Source: Chalara sp. BL73 (Eukaryota > Ascomycota > Leotiomycetes > Helotiales). Taken from it: 64,000 nucleotides of DNA. The stretch's first letter is position 1. The number at the start of each line of letters is the position of its first letter. Of the stretch, positions 44,301 to 57,200 are shown one piece after another. The position numbers and the translations under genes were made by a program. The notes under the pieces are model-generated. The model searched no databases, was not told the origin of the DNA, and saw only the letters and a list, made by a program, of their open reading frames with translations. Location: NCBI GenBank assembly GCA_918026815.1, contig CAKJVC010000104.1:1-64000 (forward strand), given 5' to 3'.

Positions 44301-46644
44301 TATGAGAGAAAGAGCTGTGTAGCAAGATTTCAAGTGAATTACTTTTCAATTTGTAGTGGTTGCGGAAGACTGGGCCAACTCTTTACTTGCAGTTAGCTAA
44401 TGTGGATGAAAATACCAGATGGACGCTGAAATGAGCTGCTCGACTGAATTCCTTCAAAACTTATATCCCGCGACTATTTCTCTATATTCCGCAATGCTTG
44501 GGTTGAGTGGCACCTTAGATTAGTAATTCGACGCGCCTTTTCGGGGACGCGAGGCTTGGCTTTTCATGAGCGATGACGAAAAGGCGAAAAGGCGCAAAGT
44601 TGTCCGATTAATAATTGGGCAAATGCTAGGGAATAACAATAAACTATTAACGGTAAATAGTAGGAGGCATACCTGAAGGTGTGAGACTTTTGAATTATGA
44701 AACAACATGTTGTGTTGAGCCACGTGACATGGACATGTGACCCAGATGCATTCACCTGCGTTGGACATTGGAGCCTTGTTCTCAGTTAACCTTAACCAAC
44801 CACAATACGCTGATTTGTACCTAACATTACTCACTCAAATACGCGAAGTCTGAATATAAAATTACCAGCATTTGAGGTTTGTATAGTTACTGTAAAGAGT
44901 ATGTGTACGACCCAGTCAAGGACAAGGCATTAAATACTAGTATTTGTCGAACATATCCAGTCAAGGTAGATGTTACTATATGAAAAGCAACTTGTCACGC
45001 CACTGTTAATCAGCTCGCTGTTGTCGCTATTCTAGCCTTTGTAGGTATTTGTTTCCCAACTTGAAGTCATTGCTTGAGTTCCTGACCCTAACTTTTGTGC
45101 TCGTGGCCAAGTGGCAGCTGACACTAACCTTAAGCTACATCGTACCTTAACAAGGATTATTAGAAAGCTTGTTTTTTCCTAAAGTCAGAACCCTGAGTGT
45201 TGGTATACACGTGACACCGATCAGGGATGAGGATAGGAGGGGTGGGGTGAATTTGGAATCATGTGACTTTAAAAAGTAGTGCCATGCGACATTACTTTTG
45301 TATAGGTCGTTTACGGGTTCGTATGTTGACAGCAGAGTTATACAGCAATACAGTAGTATAAAAGGGGTTGGGGGTTTAGCCTCCAGGATTTGCTAAAAAC
45401 ACCTTATTTTTGAGCGTACCGAGGTTCGGGGGTTTGGGGGCTTACCCCTAATAAAAATGTCACAATATATAAGGTGTAATAGTACTTCAGCAAATAGAGT
45501 TCTCTTTTTGCAACAAAAAACGTGGTATATTACTAATAAAAGCAACCATTGTATTCTTGATTGTTACACCTAACGAACGCCTTCATTATTTGGCAATAAT
45601 AGTTGTCAATGGCTCGGTCCCCTCTTTTCTTTTTAGCAATGCTTAGCAACAGCAACAAGGGCAGGATGACTTTTGATTCGACGTCAACCTAAACAACAAA
45701 GTTTTCCCATCAGAAAACTTCAAAGTCTTGAACGCCACAACGCGAGTTCAATGGGACCTACTCGCTTAGCCCCTGACTACTCCATATTAATATCTGAAAT
45801 CGGCCCGCGAACGGCCATGTATTCGGGCCGGGAAGAAATAGCGTGACAGTTGTATGCCAGATTTCCACATTCATCCGATCTGATCTGGCAGGTGAATGCG
45901 GGGAATGTGGGGAGTGGCACAAGCGAGGTGGGATGCTGTGCATGTGCGATAGGAACAGTGATAGATCACCACAACTACCGAACTATTCTCCCCACCATGA
46001 CATGGGGGTCGGGGTGACTTGGTATAGTAGAAGCACCGTTAAATCTACTTCCCGTCAGCCGATTTAGTCAGGGCGTTCAGGCGTGATGCTTTTCCCGCCT
46101 TTGTGCATCTTCTGGAATTATGGGTCGAGAACGTGGGCAGATGCGACAGGGTTTGGCAGATACACATGAAATTGTGGGTCGTAAGCCACTGGTGGTTCTG
46201 GTGACTTACCTCAGTCTTGTGGTTTCGATTTTCAGGGATCGTGAGTCGTGGACTTTTGCGTCCCTGTTTGAATTTCGGAGGATCAACGAGCGAGAAAGTT
46301 TGTTTGAGGTGTCAACGATGCTTTAGTTTGAGGTTTCTCTGGCCCAAATTCCTTATTTTGGGTTGCCTCCCGAACGATTAATATATTAGCGGCTTGGTAT
46401 AGAGGAATTTGAAATTCTCTTCGAGTAGTGGGAAACATGAGGGGGGATAGAGAGAAATTTTTGGGAGCCACTGCCCGGAGGTCACTGTCTATATAAGTCG
46501 AGAGATTCACTCAAGCCAACAAAACTGGGATATATTAGCCACCACATGTATTGAACACACTTCGGCCGTAGTTGACGCCTCCACTGTAAGTGCACTCCCA
46601 CAAAAGAGGATTGAAAACCTCAGGCTGACCTATATAGCTTCGTC
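44301..46644. other. Long intergenic region
   Basis: About 2.3 kb without a gene I can support. Short ORFs on both strands have no motif. A G-rich patch with ggggttgggggtttag and gttcgggggtttgggggc lies at 45364-45450. Confidence 0.5.
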
Positions 46645-47606
46645 ATGCATTTCCTTACGATTCTCGCTGTTCTCTCCACCTTCCTTCCACTTCTCCACGC
46701 CGCTATCCCCACCATCTCTGGCTTCACTCTTACCTGGAGCGATGATTTCATTGGCACCGCTGGCTCTCTCCCCAACCCTTCCAACTGGATCGTTGACACG
46801 GGGACCTCGTACCCTGGTGGCCCCGCCAACTGGGGAACAGGAGAAATTCAAGTCTACACCAGCAGTGCCGAAAATCTTCGTCTCACAGGTGATGGGGTCC
46901 TCATGATCATGCCCCTTAAGGACTCCAATGGCGTCTGGACCTCCGCTAGAATTGAAACGCAACGTACCAACTTCGTAGCACGCGAAGGTGGAAAGATGCG
47001 CATCCAAGCACGGATCATCATGCCGGATGTAACAGGGCAGGAAGCAGTCGGCTACTGGCCTGCTTTCTGGACATTGGGCGGTGCGTACAGAGGAAACTAC
47101 TGGAACTGGCCCAGCATTGGGGAGTTCGACATCATGGAGAACGTCAACGGGATTAATGCTGTCTGGGGTGTCTTCCACTGTGGCGTTAATCCTGGTGGGC
47201 CATGCAGTGAGACGGATGGGTTGCCGAATAGCAGACAGTGTCCTGGCACCCCGTGTCAGGGGAATGTAAGTTCTCCTGTCACTTCATCCGCCTTTTTTAA
47301 ATCTACAAATTTGAGTTCGGAGCTAACCTACACCAGTGGCACACCTACACAATCGAAGTTGATCGCACCACTTCGATAGAAACTCTCAAGTGGTATGTGG
47401 ACGATATCAACTTCCACACCGTCACAGAGAGCCAGGTCGGAACCTCGACCTGGAATACTGCTGTACAGTCCGGGCATTTCATTCTTTTGAACTTGGCGAT
47501 CGGGGGTGCATTCCCTAATAATCGCTATGGCAGCAGCACGCCAATCGCAGCAACTGTCCCGAATAGGCCGATGTATGTTGATTACGTTGCGGTCTATAAC
47601 AACTAG
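46645..47606 (+). CDS. Secreted GH16 endo-beta-glucanase (laminarinase-like)
   Basis: Two exons, 46645-47265 and 47337-47606. Signal peptide MHFLTILAVLSTFLPLLHA. The GH16 active site reads GEFDIMENVNG with nucleophile Glu160, Asp162 and acid/base Glu165. Other fold markers are WGTGEIQVYTS, GYWPAFWTLGG and the C-terminal HFILLNLAIGGAFPNN and MYVDYVAVY. Hydrolyses beta-1,3 or mixed 1,3/1,4 glucans outside the cell, in wall remodelling or plant/fungal glucan breakdown. About 300 residues, normal for the family; no glycan-binding module or GPI signal seen. Confidence 0.92.
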
Positions 47607-48133
47607 GAGCAAATTAGTCAAAAAAGGAGGGGTGGATAAGGGAAGGTGATGCTGGTTGAGGGAAGGGAGATGGGTCGAAGTGCGGTTTGGAATTTAGTAA
47701 GTGATGGACCGTGTTTGTTATTTTTAATTCCTGCATATAATTTGATATCTCTCTCATCGCCCTGTTGTTTGCATCACTATGTTACGGTTCTAGCTATACT
47801 CCGAGAGTATAAGGTTGAATAGAAGATCTAGTCCGAGAGGTTAGGTCCAAAAAAAAGCACGTGACATTCTAGCACGTGACACTTATATTGTTATTTGCTT
47901 ATTTTGATTTCCGATTTGCAATCTGATCAAATATTACTTCTATTAATTCATTTTGCGTTTTAAGTGTATGGTACTTATATAATGCGGTAGAACCCAACAA
48001 ATACATTCAGCGACAGACGTCAACTAAAGCAGAATCAACTCTTGGCTCCTCCATCTTTCCTTGCCCGGGGGATATATGTCAGACTCACTCAGCCCCGGAA
48101 AACTATAGGACCCGGGTCCTTAACGGCAGGCTG
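47607..48133. other. Intergenic
   Basis: Convergent spacer. It has two close GCACGTGACA sites at about 47858-47882, E-box/bZIP-like, of unknown use. No gene seen. Confidence 0.45.
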
Positions 48134-49459
48134 TTAAAGATCTATATCGCTCATCATTTTTCGCAGCTTATTTCGTATCTTGAGGAAGGAATCCTCGCAA
48201 ATGCCCCTGCTGGACTGGCCGCCTAGGCTCTGGCTGTACATGGTGGCCCAAATCCTTTTCCACAGTTTTAGGGTAAGTTCGATCTCCTTTAGCATGATCT
48301 GATTGAACAGCTTTCTCTGAGACGAGGTATCAATCTCGAAGCTACCAAACCCAAATGCCGGCAGGGCGCTGCTGTCCCGCGCAGGCTGCATTGACGAGTC
48401 GAAAACCTGGCCGTATAGGTCAGTGACGGCTTGCATGGCCAGGGCGCAAAGCATCAGGCCTGCATCGCGGTTGTCGCAATAGTCAAGCTCCGAGAGGAAT
48501 TCGGTCAGCGTCCCAATGGCAGTTTTGTTGACGGCCATAATCACGTCCGGCCGCGTCAGCGTGCCGCACTGCCGCCGCCATAGCTGGTCCAGCACACCAA
48601 CACAGGTCAGGAGGCGCGTGCACTCGCCCTGCCGTGTCCGCGCTGCGGTGGTCACCAATGATCTGGCCTCTGATACACACGTCGTGCTTTCCGCTCTCTG
48701 AAACCCGTGGCTACTGGTGGATTTATCATCTAAGAGGTTGAGGCGCGGCGTCGCTGATGCCTCTTTAAGCTGGGGGCACGGGTGCTGCTGTGGCTGATCA
48801 CAAGGCCAGTCGTTGGTCAAGGGATGTAGAAAGTCGTCGCCACTGGCAAAGAGGGAGCTGTCATTGAGGGAGAAGGGGCTGGGCCAGTCCAGCTCCGGCT
48901 GTTGTAGTTGCAGTTGCAGGTGCAAAGAAGATGGTGGTATAAGGCCGCTCTCCGCGTGGCTGGGGACCGGGCTCCGGGCGGGCACGCTCGGCGGTGGGGT
49001 GGTGAAGTGTGTGGATGCGGCAGTGGAGGAAGCGGGCTGGTCTCTATTTTCAAATGTCCTCTCGTGGGAGGCTCCTTGGTCGCCGCCGGAATCAGTGCTT
49101 TCGTCAAAGGAGCGTTTACTCCGTCGACGGGAGCCTTGTACCTTACCCACCATAGAGATGCTGTATGTGCATTCTAGATTGCCGCTCAGGCACCGATGGC
49201 ACGACGGCTTGCCGCCAGTACATTTGACCTTCGGTCCATGTCAGCAGCTACTCTGTTGGGAGTGGAGTGTTTCATCGGCTTGCCTTGGCGAAATGACAGC
49301 TATTGCATGCTGCTCGGAGCCTAAAAGGTTTTGAAAGGGGAGGCTGTCTATACACATCCCTCCTATTTCAGCTAGAGGGTCAAAGACGAAGTTCGGGGGA
49401 CGATAGTTAACAAACCTTGCTTGCGCCGTATCGGGCAGGGAGTCGGACTGATCGGACAT
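48134..49459 (-). CDS. AflR-like Zn2Cys6 regulator interrupted by one in-frame TGA
   Basis: One frame runs from 49459 to 48134 (442 codons) with a single TGA at 49243-49241. Downstream of it the frame reads HGPKVKC, GGKPSCHRC and GNLEC, the second part of a Zn2Cys6 cluster, then SRRRSKRS, a Ser/Pro/Gln-rich stretch, and a C-terminal region (LLTCVGVLDQLW, LGTLTEFL-like LSELDYCDNRDAGLMLCALAMQ) like AflR-family regulators. The TGA stands where the second zinc Cys is expected and the first Cys also appears missing. The intact part from MVGKVQGS (49153) encodes 339 residues without a full DNA-binding domain. A nonsense mutation, a sequencing error or an unusual intron are all possible. Confidence 0.6.
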
Positions 49460-52034
49460 AATGTCTAAGAAGTTAGAAGGAGCGAGTTTATTCTACGGTT
49501 CGTGGCTTACAATTTCTAGTCTTGGGTTCATCATGCTTTATGTATACTCCGTATGTTTGTTGGATATCGTCATCGGTAGATAGGATAGACTTTGTCAGCG
49601 GGCCGCTTTGCACCACACTTCTTAGAAGGGGCTTCCCGTCAAAGATTACCGGCGCATGATGATGGGGTATCTCACTTGAATTGTTTCTTGCGGGAACAAG
49701 GCTTCAAAACACAGGCTCCTGAGCTTTTTTAAGCGAACTGAGGGGTGCAGCACGGCTTGAAAAGGCTAACATTAGCGCCAACGCACCAGCATGCCGCTTT
49801 TATTTTGCCAACGCGGGACTTGTTTGCATAACTTAATAACATAACATGTATATCAAATAACAACGAAAAAAAATTCAAACTTTTGTTTAATCTTATAAAT
49901 CTAACTAAGTTTGATTGTTTTAATATATATTTATATACGTTTCGTAGCAATATTTGTTTAAAAAGGAAAGGACTCTTTAAGTAAAATCGAGTTTAGCGTA
50001 TTTCGCTAAATACAACAGCAAGGCAAAATTCTGGAAGTAGGAAAGCTTAAACATGAATCTCGCTTAACCACCTCGATTGAGGAAATAATGGGGCGCTAAT
50101 GGTAGCCTTTTCAGCCGTACCCAGTAAATGAGGCTTTGTAATCAATTACTTATAGGTTAAAAGAATCAAAGGCAGAAATTTAAGGTTTGCTTGTAAAACA
50201 ACACTGTCAAGTACTTAGAGGAGGGATAATGCTCATAGACAGAAACTTTTACAATTATTAAGATCCGTTCAAACGTATAATGGGGAGTACTAGAAGTATA
50301 AAACCTCAGGGCGTGTGTTTACTTAAATTTAGTGCGCTATAGCGCATGGTATTTGGAACGGGAGACAAGATGAAACAGCCATACGCAAAAAGACAAAGTA
50401 CTATCCCCTTAAATAAACTCTATTCACCCAACTTCCAACCCTATGAGTGACTAGAGGCCCTGTTTATGTAGCCGGCTCAGGGTGGCAACAAAAAGCAAGT
50501 TTGATATACAAGCCGAGGAACTAGGGCTTTTGACCAATAGGAGCGCATGTGATCCTCCATGATCATTCGGATTATTGAGGTTAATCAGGATTAAACACCC
50601 AATACCTGTATTCACCCCTACCTACCACGTACAAATCTTATAGTCTAAAGTCTAAATCAAAATATTTAGAACTATTTTAGGGGATGCTAGAGAAAGCGGG
50701 AAAGAGGGGTAAGCGGGGCAAGAGGGGAAAAGGGTTCGTATAAACCATACGTCAGTATGGCAATTGTAAAGTCTAGGATCTGTTACTGATGAAATGCACT
50801 CATGCTTTTTCCCCTGTTCCTGTCCCCCGAACAAATGACAGTTCTATACACTAAAACAGTCTGTGTAAACCAAAGTCAATGGCGTCCAGCAATAAAATCT
50901 ACTTGCAACTCGGCATATCAATTACACCAAGCGGCCTAGGAGCTCCTTCAACGACAAGGAAAATCATCCGAGAGAGTCACCGGATTTGGTGGGTTTCTGT
51001 TGGCTTTTACACTTGCAAAAGGAAACCACCAACGATCATTAAGTGCGTGCAGCATGACTATACGACATTCTTCGGCACTTTAACATTCTAAATGACAGTG
51101 CATCAACATGTCTTCTTTTGTTGAACTGTTCCTGTTGTCGCAGTAAACTTTTTTTTTTACCCTATTGGAAGATCGTTCAATGGTGTAAAATAATACCTAC
51201 AAAGGTACAATTGTTGAAATTTAATGTGTTAAATATATCACAAAATTAAGATAAAGGGCTGATGATTTCGGATATCTTTCACAAAGATATGCAGATTGGG
51301 GAGTAAAACCGCAAAAAGATTACCCGTTTGCTCGGAGACATTTCGCTCATATTTCGGCGAATCAGCGAACAGCTTTCCTCACGTTGTATTTATCAACCCT
51401 GGGCATCAAACCCAGCCTGGCATTGCACTGGTCTTGCAGTGGAGAAAAATGAGATGTCGATTGATTGATTGGTTGATTTCTCATACCAGATTCCTGCACT
51501 TTGTCATAAAGGGGTATGCCGAAGAGGCTCAGCTTTGGCGCTATTGCCGACATGCTTCAACAACAGTAACCACACTCTACTTCATTACACAATTGCAACC
51601 GGCAACCTTCTCTGTTAAGCGGGGTTTTATTTATATCTATATATATACTCGTATCAAGAAGTACTTTGTTTATATCTAATTCCTATCCACAGGGCAGACA
51701 TCGCTCCATCTCTACGTGCTGGTCTAGACTCTGCATCAGGAATAGAGCGACGCTCGGCCATATATCCTCTGAAATTCTATAATCCTTGCTCATCTGCAAC
51801 TTCTTCTACACCCCGAAAATCGACAAACGAGGGTGCCATCGATTGCTTCCCCGAAACTTAACTCTGTCAACCTTTTTACTCAGAACCAAAACTTCCTCAG
51901 GTTCCCATTTCAGGTCTCGCTTCATCAATCCAGTACAGTTCCAGTCACTAGGTTTCTTTCTCCTCTCCTCTCTTTCTTGTGCATAATTCCATTCGCTCCA
52001 TAGCTTCACCACTAGTTCAACGATTTCAAGAACA
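49460..52034. other. Long intergenic region
   Basis: About 2.6 kb, AT-rich, with a G-rich patch (gggaaagaggggtaagcgggg) near 50699-50730. No gene supported. The last 400 nt are pyrimidine-rich and serve as the promoter of the transporter at 52035. Confidence 0.5.
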
Positions 52035-53458
52035 ATGGACTCAAAAATAACGTCACAACCTGACGGAGGAATTCTGCAAATGGGCTTCGAACCATCGCAA
52101 TTGTCAGATGCAAAGTCGCCAGAGGAAAAGCCTATCCAGGTGCAGCAAGCCCAGATGACATATCCCGAAGGAGGAGCTAGGGCGTGGTCCGTAACCTTTG
52201 GCGCCGCCGGTGCTCTATTCTGTACATTTGGCTATGCAAATGCATTCGGGTATGTTTTTATAAAGACCTATAGCAACAGTTTGATGGCTTAATCAGATAT
52301 AGAGTCTACCAGGAATATTACCAAACACATCAATTGAAACACGCAAGTCCTTCAGCAATTTCTTGGGTTGGTTCAATCCAGACCTTCTTTTTAATGGGCG
52401 GCGCACTATTTAGCGGCCCCCTTTTTGATCAATATGGTGCTCTAGTACGGCTTTCCGGATCTAATCTCCCTGAAACTTAAACTAACCATTTCTCTCAGGT
52501 TATTTGGCCTTCCGCAATTGCTTATGTCTTCTCCGTAATGATGACCAGCATCTCCAAATCCTACTACCAATTCTTCCTTGCACAAGGAATATTAGGAGGA
52601 TTCTGTATGGGGATGATTATGGCACCTGCTATGGCTGCCATAGGGCAATACTTTTACAAGAAGCGTGGGGTGTCCATGGGTCTTGCTGTCGCCGGATCCT
52701 CTCTTGGAGGCGTCATTTTCCCTGTCGCACTTAGCAAGATGCTCTATAATCCGAGTCTTGGCTTCGGCTGGACCGTGCGTATTTGTGGACTTATAATGCT
52801 CGCGTTACTTGTACTTTCCAGTATCGGCATCCGTGCTCGCCTCCCGCCTCGGAAAGGGACATTATTCCTGCCGGCTGCATTCAAGGAATTTTGCTATGTT
52901 ACTCTCATTGGCTCTCTCTTCCTTATGGTGCTCGGCGTATTTACGCCTTTCTTTTACCTCCCAGTATATGCTGTCGAACATGGAATGAGTACTCAACTCG
53001 CCGGGTACATTATCTCTATACTTAACGGCGCATCCCTATTTGGACGGATTATCCCTGGCATCTTGGCCGATAAATTCGGACCTCTCAACGTGCTCTTTAT
53101 CTCGGCCGTAAGTACCGGTATACTTATCTTCTGCTGGCCGAAAATGGAGAGCAATGCTTCAATTATTGTCTTTGCTGGATTATATGGTTACTGTTCCGGT
53201 TCTGTTGTTTCCCTTATGTCTGTGACGTTAGCAAGAATTCCAAAAGATCCACGGAATATTGGGACTTACATGGGAATGGGAATGGCTGTCATTTCTTTCG
53301 CAGCTCTAACCGGACCACCTATCAATGGAGCTTTTTTGAGTCGATATGGTACGTTTGACCAAATGTCGATCTTCAGTGGTTCAGTGGTCATGGCTGGAGG
53401 ATTTTTAGTTTTGTGGGTGAAAATAGGAAATGGAAAGGGCGTTTTTACAAACAGTTAG
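52035..53458 (+). CDS. MFS transporter, monocarboxylate (MCT/MCH) type
   Basis: Three exons. Hydrophilic N-tail of about 50 residues, then ARAWSVTFGAAGALFCTFGYANAFGVYQEYYQ, the MCT-family helix 1 signature (tail with EGGARAW and GVYQEYY). Further helices include AISWVGSIQTFFLMGGALFSGPLFD, QGILGGFCMGMIMAP, the FYKKRGVSMGLAVAGSSLGGVIFP block and, in the second half, LLADKFGP-like ILADKFGPLN. Fungal members export or import organic acids, riboflavin or metabolites. It is convergent with the NRPS 820 nt away, so it could export the NRPS product, but it may be unrelated. Confidence 0.85.
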
Positions 53459-54278
53459 AGAAGTTTTAAATATTGTATTAGACGAAGGAACAAGTACAAA
53501 TTGTGACAGGTTGAACCCGTAAGGATGACTCGGCTGCACGTGCCTTCGGCACGAGCCAGCTCTCATTGCAAACACGTGACAGCGCGTAGCCACCGTGAAC
53601 CCTCCGTGGAGCCACTTGATAGAACGTGAAATACTCAATGATAGTCAGAAGGAATTGGGGGATGCCGTCAGGCTCTCTATTCTTCGCTGTATGATTGTAT
53701 GAAGTGTGTTCTAGCAATTGTGTGTGTGAAAGTCTTCAGCGCTAGCGTTCCCCACTTAGTCAGAGATGTGTCAGCTACCCCTGGATTCTCAAATCCTAAC
53801 ACCACTGGCCAGTTACGTGTAGGGATTGTCGCGATGCACTGACCATGTTGCTCCACAACCGCAAACGCTTATTGGTTCGCCTAGTTAGGATCCTGGAACT
53901 GGCTATGGTAACATAAAGGCAATTCCAGCAGTAGTTATACCTTTTCTTTTTAGTTTATAATCTTCGTATTTAATACTTTACAAACAGCTATCACTGGCGC
54001 CTGTATTGGGATCGTGACAGGGATGTTAAATCACAGTTTATTTTAAACTTCAACCCAACCAAAAGCAAACCAAGAACCGCCGATCTCGAAACTTAGAACT
54101 GCCCTTTGGTGTGGAACTACAACCATTCATTTCATACGATGCATTTCCCATTTTAGGGCGACTCCTCTGGCGTACAAATCGATATCAGTTGCGAACGTGA
54201 ATGTTCTGTATGAAAATAGGTTTTAGATGGCTGGCAAAGTTACTTCACACGACCCGCATACAAATAATGGGAGATTCA
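53459..54278. other. Intergenic between transporter and NRPS ends
   Basis: Convergent 3' regions. A short hairpin GTGCCTTCGGCAC lies at about 53540. No gene seen. Confidence 0.45.
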
Positions 54279-57200
54279 TTATGCTGAAAATGCATGACGC
54301 AGTTCCCTAATGCTCATACTTGAGGACAGTCCTTTGAGAACGACGTTCAGCGTTTCTTTGATCAGTTCCAAGGTCTGAATGGATATCCGGTGGCTGTCAT
54401 ATTCGATACGTAGCCTCCAATCATCCTCTGCGTACTCGGTAAACTCGAACATAAGCAAGAACTTGGATCCCGAAGCATGCATGGGTGTCGCGGATACGGC
54501 GCAGTTTGGAATACAGAGGAGCTCTTGCGGTCCCTTGTCAAGATGGAAAGTGACCATGACTTCAAAAACCGGATGGACGGTGAGATCATTTTGCTGCTCA
54601 GTTGCTAGGATGTCGAGCAGTGCCGAGAACGGGATGGCGTGCGCGAGTGCCGCCTGGCAGGCATCACGAATTTGGTGCAGGAACGCGCCACATGACATAC
54701 CATCGAAAATTTTGCCAATTCGAATTGGGAGCCTGTCCAGAAACAAACCCATTGCCTCCTGCTCTGCGGTCGAGGTGCGACCAGAGCATGGTGCGCCAAG
54801 GACAATATTGTCTTGCTTTGTGATATTCTGCAGAGCCAAAGCTACTGCGCCGATCGCCAGTTGGTGCCGCGTCACATGGTGCTTGTGGATTATTCGCAGG
54901 AGCTTCAAAGTGACTGTGCTAGACAGTTGGGTGATATCCGAAGTTCCGTCGAAGATAGAACCGGACTGGCGTTTTTCTAGGGCTATATCTTGCCTGCCAC
55001 CCCGGAGATAGTTGAGCCAGAATTGTTTGTCCTCCATGCTGACCGGCTGGACCCATCGTTGGAGGCCTGTATAGTCGGAGATCTTGCTGCCAGGTAGTGT
55101 TCCGCCATTGAATACAGTGGAGACTTCCTTAAAGAAATTCTGCAGACTGTTCAGATCTGCCAGCATGTGGCTAACTACCAGGAGTAGCTTATCATCCCAG
55201 AAATGGACGCGGATTAGCTCGTCCTTGCACAGCTTGAACTTATAGTTGATCTCGGCCTCCAAGTCGCCAACAGCACGCTCACAAACGCGTGGTGGTGCAA
55301 TGCGCAGAGTTCTTCGGGGAATGCCAGCGCTGTCTTCTGAATAATTAGAGCGAAATATCTCATTGCTAGCGAGAACAGTGTTGATTGCAATAATCAATGC
55401 CTGCGGGGAGAAGCTGCCATGAAGGCTGATTAGCAGAGGGATGCTAAACGTGGTAGCAGATGACGCAATCTTGTACTTAGAGAACTGGTAACTCTCAAGA
55501 GGTGAGAGAGCATCTATAGGAAGGCGGTGTGTCTGCAAGGCTCCTTGCTTGGGAGTATCGATCTGCCTTGCCTTCACCAGATCCACAAGATCCCCCAGCG
55601 TGTCTGTCCACAATATGTCTTTCAAGGTGATAGGGACTTGAAAGCGAGCCGCCAAGCGAACCGAAAGTTGAATCTGTAAAATCGAATGACCGCCAAGCTC
55701 CGAAAACCTTTCCGAAGGGGCAAGGGCAGCGTCGGCAGGCAGTTTGAGCAGATCTCTCCACTCCTGCGCTATCTGTTCCGGTACGCAGCCGTAGAGCGCA
55801 TCTGTGGCTGCGACTCTATCCTCCCTTTTCTCGAGCATGTTCTGCAGAGCTTGTAGATCTACTTTCTTGTTCGCCGTGAGTGGGAAGTTATCGATTGCCA
55901 CCCAGCGCTGTGGTATCCAGGTAGGAGGCAGCCGGTCCTGAAGCGCCCGTTTCAGCCCGACCGTGTTGATAGATGCCGGCTTCACGACGGCGACAAGGAT
56001 TTCATTGATGACGAGGACTGCGGCAAGGCTAACCGTGGTATCAGAGACATAAATTTGCTGCTCAATGGTTGGAGGCTCGACGCGGAAGCCTCGGACCTTG
56101 ACTTGTCGATCGAGCCGCCCAACGAAGGATATTTGGCCATTGTGCGCCCAGCGGCAGAAATCTCCCGTTTTATACATCATCTGTCCTGGGAACCAGGGGT
56201 CTGGGACGAAGCGAAGTTTCTTCTGCTCCTCAGCATTGAGGTAGCCACGTGACACATGCACACCAGCAAGAACCAGCTCTCCAAGAGCGCCAACAGCCTG
56301 GTGGTGCCCCTTTCTGTCCAACACGTACATACGTGCCGTTCGCACTGCACGCCCAATTGTAATGGGCTCGCCTACCTTTATTTTGGTGAAGCTTACGCAG
56401 ATAGAGGCCTACACTTAGCGTGAGAAAATATGAGCAGAATTTACGAGGAATGTCATGGGCATACCTCCGCTGGGCCGTATGCGTTGTAGAACTCTCTACC
56501 TGGCCCCCATTGCTTCACGAGGCCTGGCGTAATAGGTTCTCCGGTTGCGTAGATCTAAATCGCTGTAGTTAGCGTAGGGACCTGTGAAAGAAGTTCGTGG
56601 TTTCTGGTACGTACTGTACGGAGAAGGGGATAATTGGTGGGATCGAGTGCACCCATCAATGAAGGAGTCAGCGTCGCCGCGTCCACATTTTTCAGGTGCG
56701 CGTAAGGGTCAGCAGGATCACGAAGTATCAACGTGGCACCATGAAGGAGCGCAGAAAAGATCTCATTTGCACAATAGTCAAACGCAGGCGTCATCATTTG
56801 TGCGATGCGCTTTCCCGGACCACTGAACATTGTGGCCTCTCTATTGGATTGGAGCGCCAGCAAACCACGATGGCTAATGGGAACTCCTTTCGGGGCACCT
56901 GTGGTGCCTGAGGTGAAGACGATGAGGGCATCCGAGGACGAATCGACTTTGAAGCAGACATCTTCGGCAGTGATGTTGTCTTTAATGACTTCCTCTACTA
57001 CGAGGCTTAGTCGACCTGGAAGGGGGTCTTCGCACAATTGGTTAGCGAAAGGGAAGACAACTCCTGTAGCTCCTGCCGCCTCACATACTGCCTCCCTTCG
57101 TGAAAAGGGGTACTGCGGGTCTAAGGGGCAGTACGCATGGCCCGATTTTAGTATCCCGAGTATTCCAATAAGCCAGTTTATGGAACCATCGGCGTGGACA

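Noticed and set aside
48813..49334. 173-residue plus-strand ORF
   Set aside because: Shadow of the AflR-like regulator on the other strand.
54379..55011. 210-residue plus-strand ORF
   Set aside because: Antisense shadow of the NRPS terminal C domain; no motif.
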